DNA of 64,000 nt from an uncultured Rhodospirillales bacterium (lineage in GTDB: Bacteria; Pseudomonadota; Alphaproteobacteria; Acetobacterales; Acetobacteraceae), in contig CAIYCW010000040.1 in the NCBI GenBank assembly GCA_903924855.1, forward strand, positions 88,757-152,756. Direction: 5' to 3'. Numbering within the stretch: position 1 is the first letter of the stretch; each line of letters starts with the position of its first letter. Below the pieces are notes generated by a model. That model was not told where the DNA came from and did no database searches. It worked only from the letters and a program-made list of their open reading frames with translations. Made by a program: the position numbers and the translations under genes. Below are positions 50,937-59,041 of this stretch, in pieces.

Positions 50937-51956
50937 TCAGCCGATCCGCCGTGTCGAGCCGCGCACCACCAGGCTCGGTGTGGTGACATGCAACATCGCA
51001 GGCGGTGCTGACCCATCCTCCAGCCAGGCCACCATCAGCCCTGCCGCCCGTCCGCCCAGGCCGAGCGGATCGATGCGCACCGTGGTCAGCGGCGGCGCCA
51101 CCTGATCGACCAGCGGCATGTCGTTGTGCCCGACCACCGAGAGATCATCGGGACAGCGCAGCCCCAGCGCCGCAATCGCGCGATAGGCTCCCAGCGCCAG
51201 CATGTCGTTCGCGGCCACGATCGCGGTGACATCGAATTTCCGCAGCAATTCGACCGTGGCGAGCGAGCCGGCACTGCGGCGATAGGCCTGCGCCTGCACC
51301 ACGGCACAGCCATCCAGCCCCGCTTCCCGCATGGCCGCGCAAAACCCCGCCAGACGCTGCGCCCCGGTGGACAGATGCGCAGGTCCCGCCAGATGGCCGA
51401 TCCGGCGATGTCCCTCCGCCACCAGATGCTCAACCGCAAGCCGCATCCCGGCGCCGTCATCTGATACAACCGATGGCACACGGCAGATCCGTTCGGCGCG
51501 GTTGACCAGCACGATCGGGATCGGCACCTCCAGTGCCAGGCTCACCGTGCTGTCCTCCTCGGCGGCGGTCGCCAGGATCAGACCATCCACCCGATGGCCG
51601 ATCAACTGCCCCGCCACCACGCGCTGGCGCTGGGCGTCGTTGCCGGCATTGGCCACCAGCGCGCTGTAGCCGCACCGCGCCAGCGCTGTCTCGATGCCCT
51701 GCAGAATGGGGGCAAACACCGGGTTGACGATGTCCGGCACCATCACCCCCACCAGCATGCTGCGCCCGGTGCGCAGCGAGGCGGCAAGCGCATCGCGCCG
51801 GTAGCCCAGAACATGCGCCGCCTCCTGAACCCGCAGGATAGCGGCAGCCCCCACCAGATGCCGCGTGGCCGGGTTGAGCGCGCGTGAGGCGGTCGAGCGA
51901 TGCACCTGCGCCGCATCCGCCACCGCCTGCAGATCGACCTTTGACCGCAGGCGCAC
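50937..51956 (-). CDS. LacI-family transcriptional regulator
   Basis: 339 aa. N-terminal helix-turn-helix VDLQAVADAAQVHRSTASRALNP, hinge helix region (VQEAAHVLGYRRDALAASLRTGRS), then a periplasmic-binding-protein-like effector domain (LVGVMVPDIVNPVFAPILQGIE ... RRIGHLAGPAHLSTGAQRLAGF ... DDLSVVGHNDMPLVDQVAPPLTTVRID). The GTG at 51956 has GGGGGG six bases upstream and is the natural start; an ATG 42 codons earlier would overlap the divergent gene. Divergent from the dioxygenase operon, with a palindromic operator between them. Confidence 0.9.
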   Translation of the reverse strand: MRLRSKVDLQAVADAAQVHRSTASRALNPATRHLVGAAAILRVQEAAHVLGYRRDALAASLRTGRSMLVGVMVPDIVNPVFAPILQGIETALARCGYSALVANAGNDAQRQRVVAGQLIGHRVDGLILATAAEEDSTVSLALEVPIPIVLVNRAERICRVPSVVSDDGAGMRLAVEHLVAEGHRRIGHLAGPAHLSTGAQRLAGFCAAMREAGLDGCAVVQAQAYRRSAGSLATVELLRKFDVTAIVAANDMLALGAYRAIAALGLRCPDDLSVVGHNDMPLVDQVAPPLTTVRIDPLGLGGRAAGLMVAWLEDGSAPPAMLHVTTPSLVVRGSTRRIG

Positions 51957-52005
51957 GCCAGCCCCCCCGAATTGACCTTGATTGCGCTTATCGGATACGA
52001 TTTCC

Positions 52006-52017
52006 GCAATCGATTGC
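52006..52017. promoter_or_regulatory. LacI-type palindromic operator
   Basis: GCAATCGATTGC is a perfect 12-bp palindrome with the central CG step typical of LacI-family operators. It lies in the 124-bp gap between the divergent LacI gene and the dioxygenase operon, ~60 bp upstream of the dioxygenase ATG. Repression of the operon and of the regulator itself is likely. Confidence 0.7.
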
Positions 52018-52080
52018 AACAGCTGATTGCACCGGATCTGCCGGGGCCAAACCAGCGGGCGGAACAAACGGGCGGAAACC

Positions 52081-53001
52081 ATGGACCAGCAGAGTTTCGC
52101 CGGTGATTACGGCATCATCGACACGCTTGACTCCGTCACCAAAGCAACGCTTGCCGCCATGTCCGAAACGCCGGACGCAAGGCTGCGTGAGGTGATGGAC
52201 TCGCTGGTGCGCCATCTCCACGCCTTTGTGATGGAGGTGCGCCCCACCGAACAGGAATTTGAGCAGGGGCTCGGCTTCCTCAATGCCATCGGCCAGGCCA
52301 CCCATGCCAAACACAACGAGGCGGTGCTGTTCTCCGACGTCATGGGCGTGTCCACCCTGGTCACCATGATCAACAACGGCGAGGGCGGCCCGCTGGAGCC
52401 GGCCTCCGCCCTGCTCGGGCCGTTCTGGCGCCTCAACCACCCGATCACCGAACACGGCGCCTCCATCGTGCGCTGCGACACGCCAGGCCCGGCCCTGTTC
52501 GCCCGGGTGCGCGTGGTGGACACCAGCGGTGCGCCGGTGGCCGGTGCCGAGGTCGATGTCTGGCACGCCTCCAGCGTTGGCATGTACGACGTGCAGGACG
52601 AGAACCAGGTGGAGTGGAATCTGCGCGGCAAGTTCATCACCGATGCAGATGGGCGCTTTCATTTCCGCTCGATCAAACCGATCGGCTACCCGATCCCCTG
52701 CCACGGCCCGGCCGGCGCCCTGGTCAACGCGCAGCGCCGCAAGCCGCAGCGCCCGGCGCATATCCATTTCCTGGCCCACAAGCCCGGCTTCAAGACCCTG
52801 ATCTCGCAGGTCTTCGTGGCCGATGATGAGGACATCAACCGAGACGTCACCTTCGGCGTCACCCGTCATCTGATCGGCGATTACCGCGCCGAGACCGGCC
52901 CAGCACCGGATGCGGATGTGACGGGCACCTGGTTCAGCCTCGACCATGTGCTGGTGCTGGCACCGGGCGAGTCGGTGCTGCCCAAGCCGCCGATCGATTG
53001 A
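52081..53001 (+). CDS. Intradiol ring-cleavage dioxygenase
   Basis: 306-aa Fe(III) dioxygenase. N-terminal dioxygenase_N helical domain (residues ~1-100), then the catalytic beta domain with PLEPASALLGPFW, VDVWHASSVGMYD (first Tyr ligand), KPIGYPIPCHGP (second Tyr) and RPAHIHFLAH (two His). The pattern fits catechol or hydroxyquinol 1,2-dioxygenases, which cleave the ring between the hydroxyls to muconates or maleylacetate. First gene of a plus-strand catabolic operon; probably repressed by the divergent LacI regulator. Confidence 0.9.
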   Translation: MDQQSFAGDYGIIDTLDSVTKATLAAMSETPDARLREVMDSLVRHLHAFVMEVRPTEQEFEQGLGFLNAIGQATHAKHNEAVLFSDVMGVSTLVTMINNGEGGPLEPASALLGPFWRLNHPITEHGASIVRCDTPGPALFARVRVVDTSGAPVAGAEVDVWHASSVGMYDVQDENQVEWNLRGKFITDADGRFHFRSIKPIGYPIPCHGPAGALVNAQRRKPQRPAHIHFLAHKPGFKTLISQVFVADDEDINRDVTFGVTRHLIGDYRAETGPAPDADVTGTWFSLDHVLVLAPGESVLPKPPID

Positions 53002-53045
53002 TCCCAGCCCTTCAAACCCCTCCCTCGAAGCAAAGCCCCCCGCAG

Positions 53046-53819
53046 ATGACCTTTCCCGCCTCGCTCACCGGCAAAGTTGCCGTCATCGTCGGAGGTGCCG
53101 GTGGCATCGGCGCCGCCACCGCCCGCCTGATGGCCGAGTCCGGGGCCCGCGTGGTGATCACCCACCGGCCGGATGCACCAGGCGCCAGCGTCAAGGCCGA
53201 TGAGGCAGCAGGGGTGCTTGCCGGCCTCGCAGGCCAGGGCCACCTGGCGCTGCCCGCCGATGTCGCCAGCACGCCGACGCTGGAGGCGCTGCGCGATGCG
53301 GTTCAGGCGCAATGCGGCCGCTGCGACATCCTGGTGAATTCCGCGGGCTTCACCAAGCCGATCGCGCACGGCAATCTCGACGCGCTGACCGATGAGCTGA
53401 TCGATGAGATGTTCATCGTCAACTGGCGCGGCCAGTTCGCCACCATCCGCGCCTTCGCGCCGATGCTGAAGGCGACCGGCGCTGGGCTCATCGTCTCGGT
53501 CTCCTCCATCGCCGGCATGAACGGAGCTGGCTCCTCGATCGTGTATGGCGCCACCAAGGCCGGCATCGATGTGATGACCAAATCCCTCGGCCGGGCACTG
53601 GCCCCCGAGATCCGCGTGCTCGGCGTCTCGCCCGGCGTGGTGGCAACCGATTTCGTCCCCGGCCGCGGCGAGGAGTTCAACGCCAAGACTGCCGCCACCA
53701 CGCCGCTGAAACGCGTGGCCCAGGCCAACGACGTGGCCGCCGCCATCCTGGCCTGCGCCACCCATCTCACCTATTCCACCGGCACCACCCTTGTGGTGGA
53801 TGGCGGCAGGTCTCTCTGA
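53046..53819 (+). CDS. SDR-family oxidoreductase
   Basis: 257-aa classical short-chain dehydrogenase. Rossmann VIVGGAGGIGAATARLMAESG (Gly-rich loop), NSAGF, active-site Ser in SVSSIAGMNGAG and YGATKAG (Tyr-x3-Lys). The late GVVATDFVP and DGGRSL are typical. Relatives reduce 3-oxoacyl-ACP/CoA, sugars or ring-cleavage intermediates; here, in the dioxygenase operon, it may oxidise or reduce a catabolic intermediate. 44 bp after the dioxygenase gene. Confidence 0.9.
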   Translation: MTFPASLTGKVAVIVGGAGGIGAATARLMAESGARVVITHRPDAPGASVKADEAAGVLAGLAGQGHLALPADVASTPTLEALRDAVQAQCGRCDILVNSAGFTKPIAHGNLDALTDELIDEMFIVNWRGQFATIRAFAPMLKATGAGLIVSVSSIAGMNGAGSSIVYGATKAGIDVMTKSLGRALAPEIRVLGVSPGVVATDFVPGRGEEFNAKTAATTPLKRVAQANDVAAAILACATHLTYSTGTTLVVDGGRSL

Positions 53820-53842
53820 GCTTTCGTCCAAGGATAAAAATC

Positions 53843-54742
53843 ATGCGTGCACCGCTTTCCAAGGTCTTCATCACCTGCGCCGTCACCGGCAACCTGACCC
53901 TGCCGGAGCAGACCCCGCATCTGCCGATCACGCCGGAGCAGATCGCCGATGCCTGCCTGGGCGCCGCCGAGGCCGGTGCCGCCGTGGCGCATATCCATGT
54001 GCGCGACCCGGCCACCGGCAAGCCGTCCATGGAGATCGGCTATTACCAGGACGTGGTGGCCCGCATCCGCGCCAAGAACACCCAGCTCATCATCAACATC
54101 ACCACCGGCCCCGGCGGCCGCTTCGTGCCGGACAAGGACGAGCCGAAGCTGTTCGCCCCCGGCACCACGCTGATGAACCCGGAAAAGCGCGTCGAGCACA
54201 TCACCATCCTCAAGCCGGACATCGCAACGCTCGACCTCAACACGATGAACTCGGGCGGCCAGGTGGTGATCAACACGCCGGGCAACGCACGCCGCATGGC
54301 CAAGATCATCTACGAGGCGGGTGCCAAGCCCGAGATCGAGCTGTTCGACAGCGGCGACATCGCGATGATGCAGGACATGGTGAAGGACGGCTCGCTGAAG
54401 GGCCCGCTGCTCACCAGCTTCGTCATGGGCGTCTCCTACGGCTTCCAGCCCAGCCCGGAGACGGTGATCTACGCCCGCAACCTGCTGCCGCATGACGCGC
54501 AGTTCACCGCCATCGGCATCGGCCGCACCGTCTTCACCATGGCGGCGCAATCCTACCTCGCCGGCGGCCATCTGCGCGTGGGCCTGGAGGACGGCGTCTA
54601 TCTCGCCCGCGGCGTGCTGGCCGAGAGCAACGCGCTGATGGTGGAAAAGGCCCGCCGCATGGCCGAGGACATGGGCGCGCAGATCGCAACCCCGCGTGAG
54701 GCTCGCGAGATCATCGGCCTGCCCACCCGGCTTGCGGACTGA
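53843..54742 (+). CDS. Beta-keto acid cleavage enzyme (BKACE/Kce family)
   Basis: 299-aa zinc-dependent TIM-barrel enzyme. KVFITCAVTGNLT at the start, AAVAHIHVRDPATGKPSM with the zinc His-x-His, ITTGPGG, and the late GIGRTVFTMAAQSYLAGGHLRVGLEDGVYLARG are family hallmarks. BKACEs condense a beta-keto acid with acetyl-CoA to give acetoacetate and a CoA ester, without a separate CoA-transferase. AAGGA precedes the ATG. In this operon the substrate could be a product of aromatic-ring cleavage, such as beta-ketoadipate; that is inference. Confidence 0.92.
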   Translation: MRAPLSKVFITCAVTGNLTLPEQTPHLPITPEQIADACLGAAEAGAAVAHIHVRDPATGKPSMEIGYYQDVVARIRAKNTQLIINITTGPGGRFVPDKDEPKLFAPGTTLMNPEKRVEHITILKPDIATLDLNTMNSGGQVVINTPGNARRMAKIIYEAGAKPEIELFDSGDIAMMQDMVKDGSLKGPLLTSFVMGVSYGFQPSPETVIYARNLLPHDAQFTAIGIGRTVFTMAAQSYLAGGHLRVGLEDGVYLARGVLAESNALMVEKARRMAEDMGAQIATPREAREIIGLPTRLAD

Positions 54743-54746
54743 GCCC

Positions 54747-55742
54747 ATGGCCGATGTGATGGCGCGCAGCCTGCGGCTGCACGAGAAGGCGGCCAACGTC
54801 GATCTCGTGCGGCCCCAGATCGAATCCCTGGCGCTGCGGCCCGGCCCGGGAGAGCTACTGCTCGAAATCCGGGCCGCGGCCGTCAACCCGTCGGACGTGA
54901 AGGCGGCCATCGGCATGATGCCCTATGCCGTCTTCCCGCGCACGCCGGGGCGTGACTATGCCGGCGTGGTGATCGACGGGCCGGGCACGCTGCTGGGGGC
55001 CGAGGTGTTCGGCTCCTCCGGCGATCTCGGCATAAGGCGCGACGGCACCCATGCCTCGCATCTGGTGGTCTCGGCCGAGGCGGTGGTGCGCAAGCCGGAC
55101 ACCATCACCCTGGCGGAGGCAGCCGGCATTGGCGTGCCCTTCGTCACCGCCATCGAAGGCTTCCACCGCGCGGGCCTGCCCAAGCCGGGGGACGTGGTGC
55201 TGATCATGGGTCTGAATGGCAAGGTCGGCCAGGCCGCTGCCCAGATCGCCACCTGGAAAGGTGCGCGCGTGATCGGCGTGGTGCGCAAGAACGAGCCCTA
55301 TGTCGGCCACGCCTCCGCACCCATCGATGTCATCGTCTCAAGCCAGAGCAAGGTGTCGGATGCGGTGCGCGACCTCACCGGCGGGCGCGGTGCTGATATC
55401 GTGTTCAACACGGTGGGTGATCCGTACTATCAGGATGCGCATGAATCCACGGCCAAGCTCGGCCGGCAGATTTTGATCTCGGCGGTCAACAAGATCGTCC
55501 AGTTCAACATCTTCGAGTTCTATCGCGGCCGGCACACCTATGTCGGCATCGACACGCTGGCCCTGTCCTGTGTGGAGACCGGTGCGGTGCTGCGCAGCCT
55601 GCAGCCGGGCTTTGCCACCGGTCACCTGCGGCCGTTTCCCATTGTGGAGACGGCGATCTATCCGCTCAGCCGGGCGGCCGAGGCCTATGCGATGGTGCTG
55701 GGCTCCTCGCGCGACAGGGTGATTTTCGATCCGACTGTGTAA
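54747..55742 (+). CDS. MDR-family NADPH oxidoreductase
   Basis: 331-aa zinc-independent medium-chain reductase. GroES-like N-terminus LEIRAAAVNPSDVKAAIGMMPYAVFPRTPGRDYAGVV, nucleotide fold IMGLNGKVGQAAAQIA and DIVFNTVGDPYY. The closest type is quinone oxidoreductase/enoyl reductase-like. It starts 4 bp after the BKACE gene, so it is translationally coupled. It could act as the reductase (for example of maleylacetate or a muconolactone-type intermediate) in the pathway, but no residue proves that. Confidence 0.87.
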   Translation: MADVMARSLRLHEKAANVDLVRPQIESLALRPGPGELLLEIRAAAVNPSDVKAAIGMMPYAVFPRTPGRDYAGVVIDGPGTLLGAEVFGSSGDLGIRRDGTHASHLVVSAEAVVRKPDTITLAEAAGIGVPFVTAIEGFHRAGLPKPGDVVLIMGLNGKVGQAAAQIATWKGARVIGVVRKNEPYVGHASAPIDVIVSSQSKVSDAVRDLTGGRGADIVFNTVGDPYYQDAHESTAKLGRQILISAVNKIVQFNIFEFYRGRHTYVGIDTLALSCVETGAVLRSLQPGFATGHLRPFPIVETAIYPLSRAAEAYAMVLGSSRDRVIFDPTV

Positions 55743-55769
55743 AACAGCAAAAACCCGGGGGGGTTCACA

Positions 55770-56759
55770 ATGAAGACTATCCTCAAGGCCTGCGTGGCCA
55801 TGCTGGCCTTCAGCAGCGCCGCCATGGCGCAGACGCCGGTGAAGATCGGCATCGGCTTCGGCACCGGCTTCCTGCCGCTGTTCATCATGCAGGAGGAACA
55901 TCTGCTGGAGAAGGCCGGCAAGGCGCAGGGGCTTGATCTGGCGGCCTCCTATGTCCGCTTCTCCGGCTCGTCGGCAATGCAGGATGCGGTGCTGTCCGGG
56001 GCGGTCGATATGGGCGTGTATGGCGTCGGCGCCATGCTGATCGCCTGGGACAAGGCGCATGGCACCGCCAACCAGCTGGTGGGGATCGCGGGCGTCAACT
56101 CCACGCCTTTGGTGCTGGTGACCAACAAATCCGGCGCCAAGGATATCGGCGATCTGGCGCCGGATGAGAAGATCTCGATGCCGGCGCTGATCAGCCCGCA
56201 GATGTATGCGCTGCAGCTGATCGCCGAGAAGCGCTTCGGGCCGGGCCAGCAGGACAAGTATCGCACCCAGGTCGTGGCCCTGCCGCACCCGGAATCGGTG
56301 AACGCGCTGATGAGCGGGATCACCGAGGTGCGCGCCTATTTCTCCACCCAGCCGTTTACCAAGATCGCGCTCGACAGCGGCAAGACGCATGTGATCGGCA
56401 CCTCGGAGGATGCATTCGGCGGCCGCTCCACCTTCCTCGCCGCCGGCGCCACCACGCGCTATCTGGACGCCAACCCGAAAATGGCGGCCGTGATGGCGGC
56501 AGCGCTGACCGAGGCGGGCGACATGATCCGCAACGAACCGGAGAAGGCAGCCGCCATCTATCTGAAGACCGAGCCTTCCAAGGTGCTCGATCAGGCCGGT
56601 GTGACGGCGATGCTGAAGGAGGAGAAGGGTGATTTCGGCACCGAGGTCACCGGCGTCAAGACACTCGCCGATTTCATGAACCGCCTCGGCCAGCTCAAGC
56701 GCGTGCCGGCCAGCTATGCCGACGTGTTCGGCCCATCGGTCGGCGCTGGCAGCAACTGA
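55770..56759 (+). CDS. SsuA/NrtA-type ABC substrate-binding protein
   Basis: 329-aa periplasmic binding protein. Signal peptide residues ~1-20 (ACVAMLAFSSAAMA). The mature start PVKIGIGFGTGFLPLFIMQEEHLLEKAG and FSGSSAMQDAVLSGAVDMGVYGVG are typical of the SsuA/NMT1 group. Last gene of the LacI-linked operon, 27 bp after the MDR gene. No permease or ATPase is in the operon; the transporter at 59.6-61.9 kb belongs to the same class and may serve it. The last 46 bp overlap the convergent CobW gene. Confidence 0.88.
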   Translation: MKTILKACVAMLAFSSAAMAQTPVKIGIGFGTGFLPLFIMQEEHLLEKAGKAQGLDLAASYVRFSGSSAMQDAVLSGAVDMGVYGVGAMLIAWDKAHGTANQLVGIAGVNSTPLVLVTNKSGAKDIGDLAPDEKISMPALISPQMYALQLIAEKRFGPGQQDKYRTQVVALPHPESVNALMSGITEVRAYFSTQPFTKIALDSGKTHVIGTSEDAFGGRSTFLAAGATTRYLDANPKMAAVMAAALTEAGDMIRNEPEKAAAIYLKTEPSKVLDQAGVTAMLKEEKGDFGTEVTGVKTLADFMNRLGQLKRVPASYADVFGPSVGAGSN

Positions 56760-57730
56760 GCAAAACTGGCGGCAAGGCCGCGCTCGCTGAGGGCGCGGCC
56801 GATCACCACCAGAAAACTGCCCTCAGCCACGCTCTCCCACGCCGCCTCCGGCAACTTCATCAGCGGGCTCACCACGTGATGCACCGCCTGCAGCACCATC
56901 GGCGGGGTGTGGCCGCGCAGGCGCAGCACGCCCTTGATGCGCAGAATATCGGCGCCGCGCAGGGACAATATCGAGTCAAGCCAGGCCCGCACGCCGTCCC
57001 AATCCACCTCACCAGCACGCAGTATCACCGACGAGATATCCCCAAACGTAGGGCGGAAGAGCGAAGCGGCATCCGCCATGGGCTGCTCCGTTGAGCCCGA
57101 ATGGCGGATGACGCTGCGCTCTTCCGCCCTACGAATGTCCAGCCCCAGCCCAAACACGTCATCCGGGGCGGCCTGCGTCACGATATCGGCGCGCGGGTTC
57201 AACTGCCGGATCACCCCCTCCGCCGCCACACGCTGCGCTGGCGTCGCAAGGTCGGTCTTGGTCAGCACGATCCGATCGGCAAAGGCGATCTGCAGCCTGG
57301 CCGTGTCATGCTCCGCCAGCTGGGCAGGCAGATGCAACGCATCCGCCGTGGTGACAACGCCGTCCAGCCGGCACGCCGCCCCCAGCGCGTGCGCCACCGG
57401 CGCCGGGTTGGCGAGGCCGGTGGTCTCGATCGCGATGCGGGAGAACCAGGGCAGCTCCCCTGCCTCGCGCTTGCGGAACAGCTCGCCCAGCGTGTCCGCG
57501 ATGTCACCGCGCACGGTGCAGCAGATGCAGCCATTCTTCAGCAGCACCGCATCCTCGATCGCCTGCTCGATCAGCAGGTGATCCAGCCCGATCTCGCCGA
57601 ATTCGTTGATGATCACCGCGGTGTCGGCAAGCTGTGGCGCGCACAGCAAGGCGTTGAGCAGCGTGGTCTTTCCGCTGCCCAGAAACCCGGTGAGGATGGT
57701 GACCGGAACCGGATCGTTTTGTGCGTCCAT
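56714..57730 (-). CDS. CobW/COG0523-family GTPase (metal chaperone)
   Basis: 338-aa G3E GTPase. Walker A LTGFLGSGKTTLLN near the start, the metal-binding GCICC motif, the switch EFGEIGLDH and the Walker B-like IETTGLANP, and NKxD-type TKTD. The C-terminal CobW_C domain (VDWDGVRAWLDSIL...RIKGVLRLRGH) is present. These GTPases deliver Zn, Co or other metals to client enzymes. Residues 200-228 are encoded by a palindromic element inserted in the linker between the two domains. The neighbouring zinc enzyme (BKACE) could be a client; that is speculation. Divergent from the LVIVD gene (63 bp). Confidence 0.9.
   Translation of the reverse strand: MDAQNDPVPVTILTGFLGSGKTTLLNALLCAPQLADTAVIINEFGEIGLDHLLIEQAIEDAVLLKNGCICCTVRGDIADTLGELFRKREAGELPWFSRIAIETTGLANPAPVAHALGAACRLDGVVTTADALHLPAQLAEHDTARLQIAFADRIVLTKTDLATPAQRVAAEGVIRQLNPRADIVTQAAPDDVFGLGLDIRRAEERSVIRHSGSTEQPMADAASLFRPTFGDISSVILRAGEVDWDGVRAWLDSILSLRGADILRIKGVLRLRGHTPPMVLQAVHHVVSPLMKLPEAAWESVAEGSFLVVIGRALSERGLAASFAQLLPAPTDGPNTSA
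57047..57133. repeat. Palindromic element inserted in frame within the CobW gene
   Basis: The 32-nt arms (57047-57078 and 57102-57133) start CGTAGGGCGGAAGAGCGAAG and are reverse complements with two mismatches; the 23-nt centre has a smaller stem GGGCT/AGCCC. The total of 87 bp equals 29 codons, so the CobW frame is kept (codons 200-228, begins RRAEERS). It is related by its ends to the elements at 9870, 23906 and 59013. Confidence 0.88.
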
Positions 57731-57793
57731 GCCTTGACTCCCAACGCCCAGCACGGCGTGATCAATGTATAAATAAAGCGGGGAGCAACATCC

Positions 57794-58999
57794 ATGAGCC
57801 ATGATTCGCGCAACATGCGCCTGATCTTACATGACCTTCTGCAAGGCTTCGGTGGCATCGGGGAGGGCATGAGCCTGCAGGTCACCAGCACCGGGCGCCG
57901 CATCATGTGGCTTGCGCATGAGTCAGCGCCGAAGAACTTCACCGGCGTGGATGTGACCGACCCGAAACATCCGCGCGTGATCTGCCAGACCGATCTGCCG
58001 CATCGCAACGTGCGCTCCAACTCGCTGGAGGTCTGCGGCGATCTGATGGCGGTGGCCTATCAGACCAGCACGCACGGCCTGCAGCCGGCAGGCGTTGAGA
58101 TGTTCGACATCTCCAACCCGGAAGCCCCCCGCGCGATCGGCTTCTTCGACTGTTCCGGCCCCTGCTCGCGCGGTGTGCACCAGGTCTGGTTCATCGACAG
58201 CAAGACGGTGTTCTTCGCAGGCGGTGCGCCGGATTTCACGCCGCGCAACCTGCTCGACGACCAGCCCTTCCGCGCCATCGATGTGTCGGACCCGACCCGG
58301 CCGCGCGAGATCAGCCGCTGGTGGTTCCCCGGCACCGCCCAGGGCGATGACGCGCCGCCGCCGCCGCGGCATCCGAAATTCGATTCCGGCTGGCGCTGCC
58401 ACAACACCAATGTCTATCCGGATCATCCAAGCCGCGCCTATCTCGGCTATCTCGATGGCGGCGCCATCATCCTCGACATCGAGGATCTGTCGAACCCCAA
58501 AATGCTGGCGCATTGGAACCCGCACCCGCCCTTCCCCGGCTTCACCCACACCGCCATGCCGCTGTTCGACCGCAACCTGCTCGTCGTGTCCGACGAATGC
58601 GTGCGCGACGACGGGGAGGACTGGCCGAAGCTGGTCTGGCTGCTGGACATGCGGATGGAGACCAATCTGGTGCCGATCTCCACCCTGCCGCTGCCGGCGG
58701 TGGAGGAGCACATGTATCGCGGCGGGCGCTACGGCGCACACAATCTGCACGAAAACCGGCCCGGCCCGTCCTTCAACTCGGACACTCTGCTCTTCGGCAC
58801 CTATTTCAACGGCGGTGTGCGGGTGCACGACACCAGCAACCCGTTCCAGCCGCAGGAGATTGCGCATTTCGTGCCGGAAGCGCCGGGCAACGGGCAGAAG
58901 GCCATTCAGATCAACGATGTGTATGTGGATGAGAACCGGCTGATCTATGCGGCGGACCGCTTCAATGGCGGGCTGTATGTGATGGAGATGACGGTCTGA
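57794..58999 (+). CDS. LVIVD-repeat beta-propeller protein
   Basis: 401 aa, no signal peptide. Repeated strands of the LVIVD type: GVEMFDISNPEAPRAIGFFD, RAIDVSDPTRPREISRWWFPG, GAIILDIEDLSNPKMLAHWNP and GVRVHDTSNPFQPQEIAHFVP, giving a propeller of about seven blades. His- and Asp-rich loops (SRGVHQVWF, WRCHNTNVYPDHPS, YGAHNLHENRPG) could bind a metal, as in some selenium-binding-protein-like propellers. The function is unknown; it lies between a metal chaperone and an ABC operon. GGGGAG precedes the ATG. Confidence 0.82.
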   Translation: MSHDSRNMRLILHDLLQGFGGIGEGMSLQVTSTGRRIMWLAHESAPKNFTGVDVTDPKHPRVICQTDLPHRNVRSNSLEVCGDLMAVAYQTSTHGLQPAGVEMFDISNPEAPRAIGFFDCSGPCSRGVHQVWFIDSKTVFFAGGAPDFTPRNLLDDQPFRAIDVSDPTRPREISRWWFPGTAQGDDAPPPPRHPKFDSGWRCHNTNVYPDHPSRAYLGYLDGGAIILDIEDLSNPKMLAHWNPHPPFPGFTHTAMPLFDRNLLVVSDECVRDDGEDWPKLVWLLDMRMETNLVPISTLPLPAVEEHMYRGGRYGAHNLHENRPGPSFNSDTLLFGTYFNGGVRVHDTSNPFQPQEIAHFVPEAPGNGQKAIQINDVYVDENRLIYAADRFNGGLYVMEMTV

Positions 59000-59012
59000 G
59001 GGACGTTGGTCC

Positions 59013-59041
59013 GGCGGAGGCGCTGCGCGCTTCCGCCCTAC
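59013..59041. repeat. GTAGGGCGG-type palindrome supplying a stop codon
   Basis: GGCGGAGGCGC, loop TGC, GCGCTTCCGCC (one mismatch), then CTAC. On the minus strand this reads GTAGGGCGGAAGCGC, and its TAG (59038-59040) is the stop codon of the upstream-lying minus-strand gene. It separates that gene from the convergent LVIVD gene. Confidence 0.75.
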
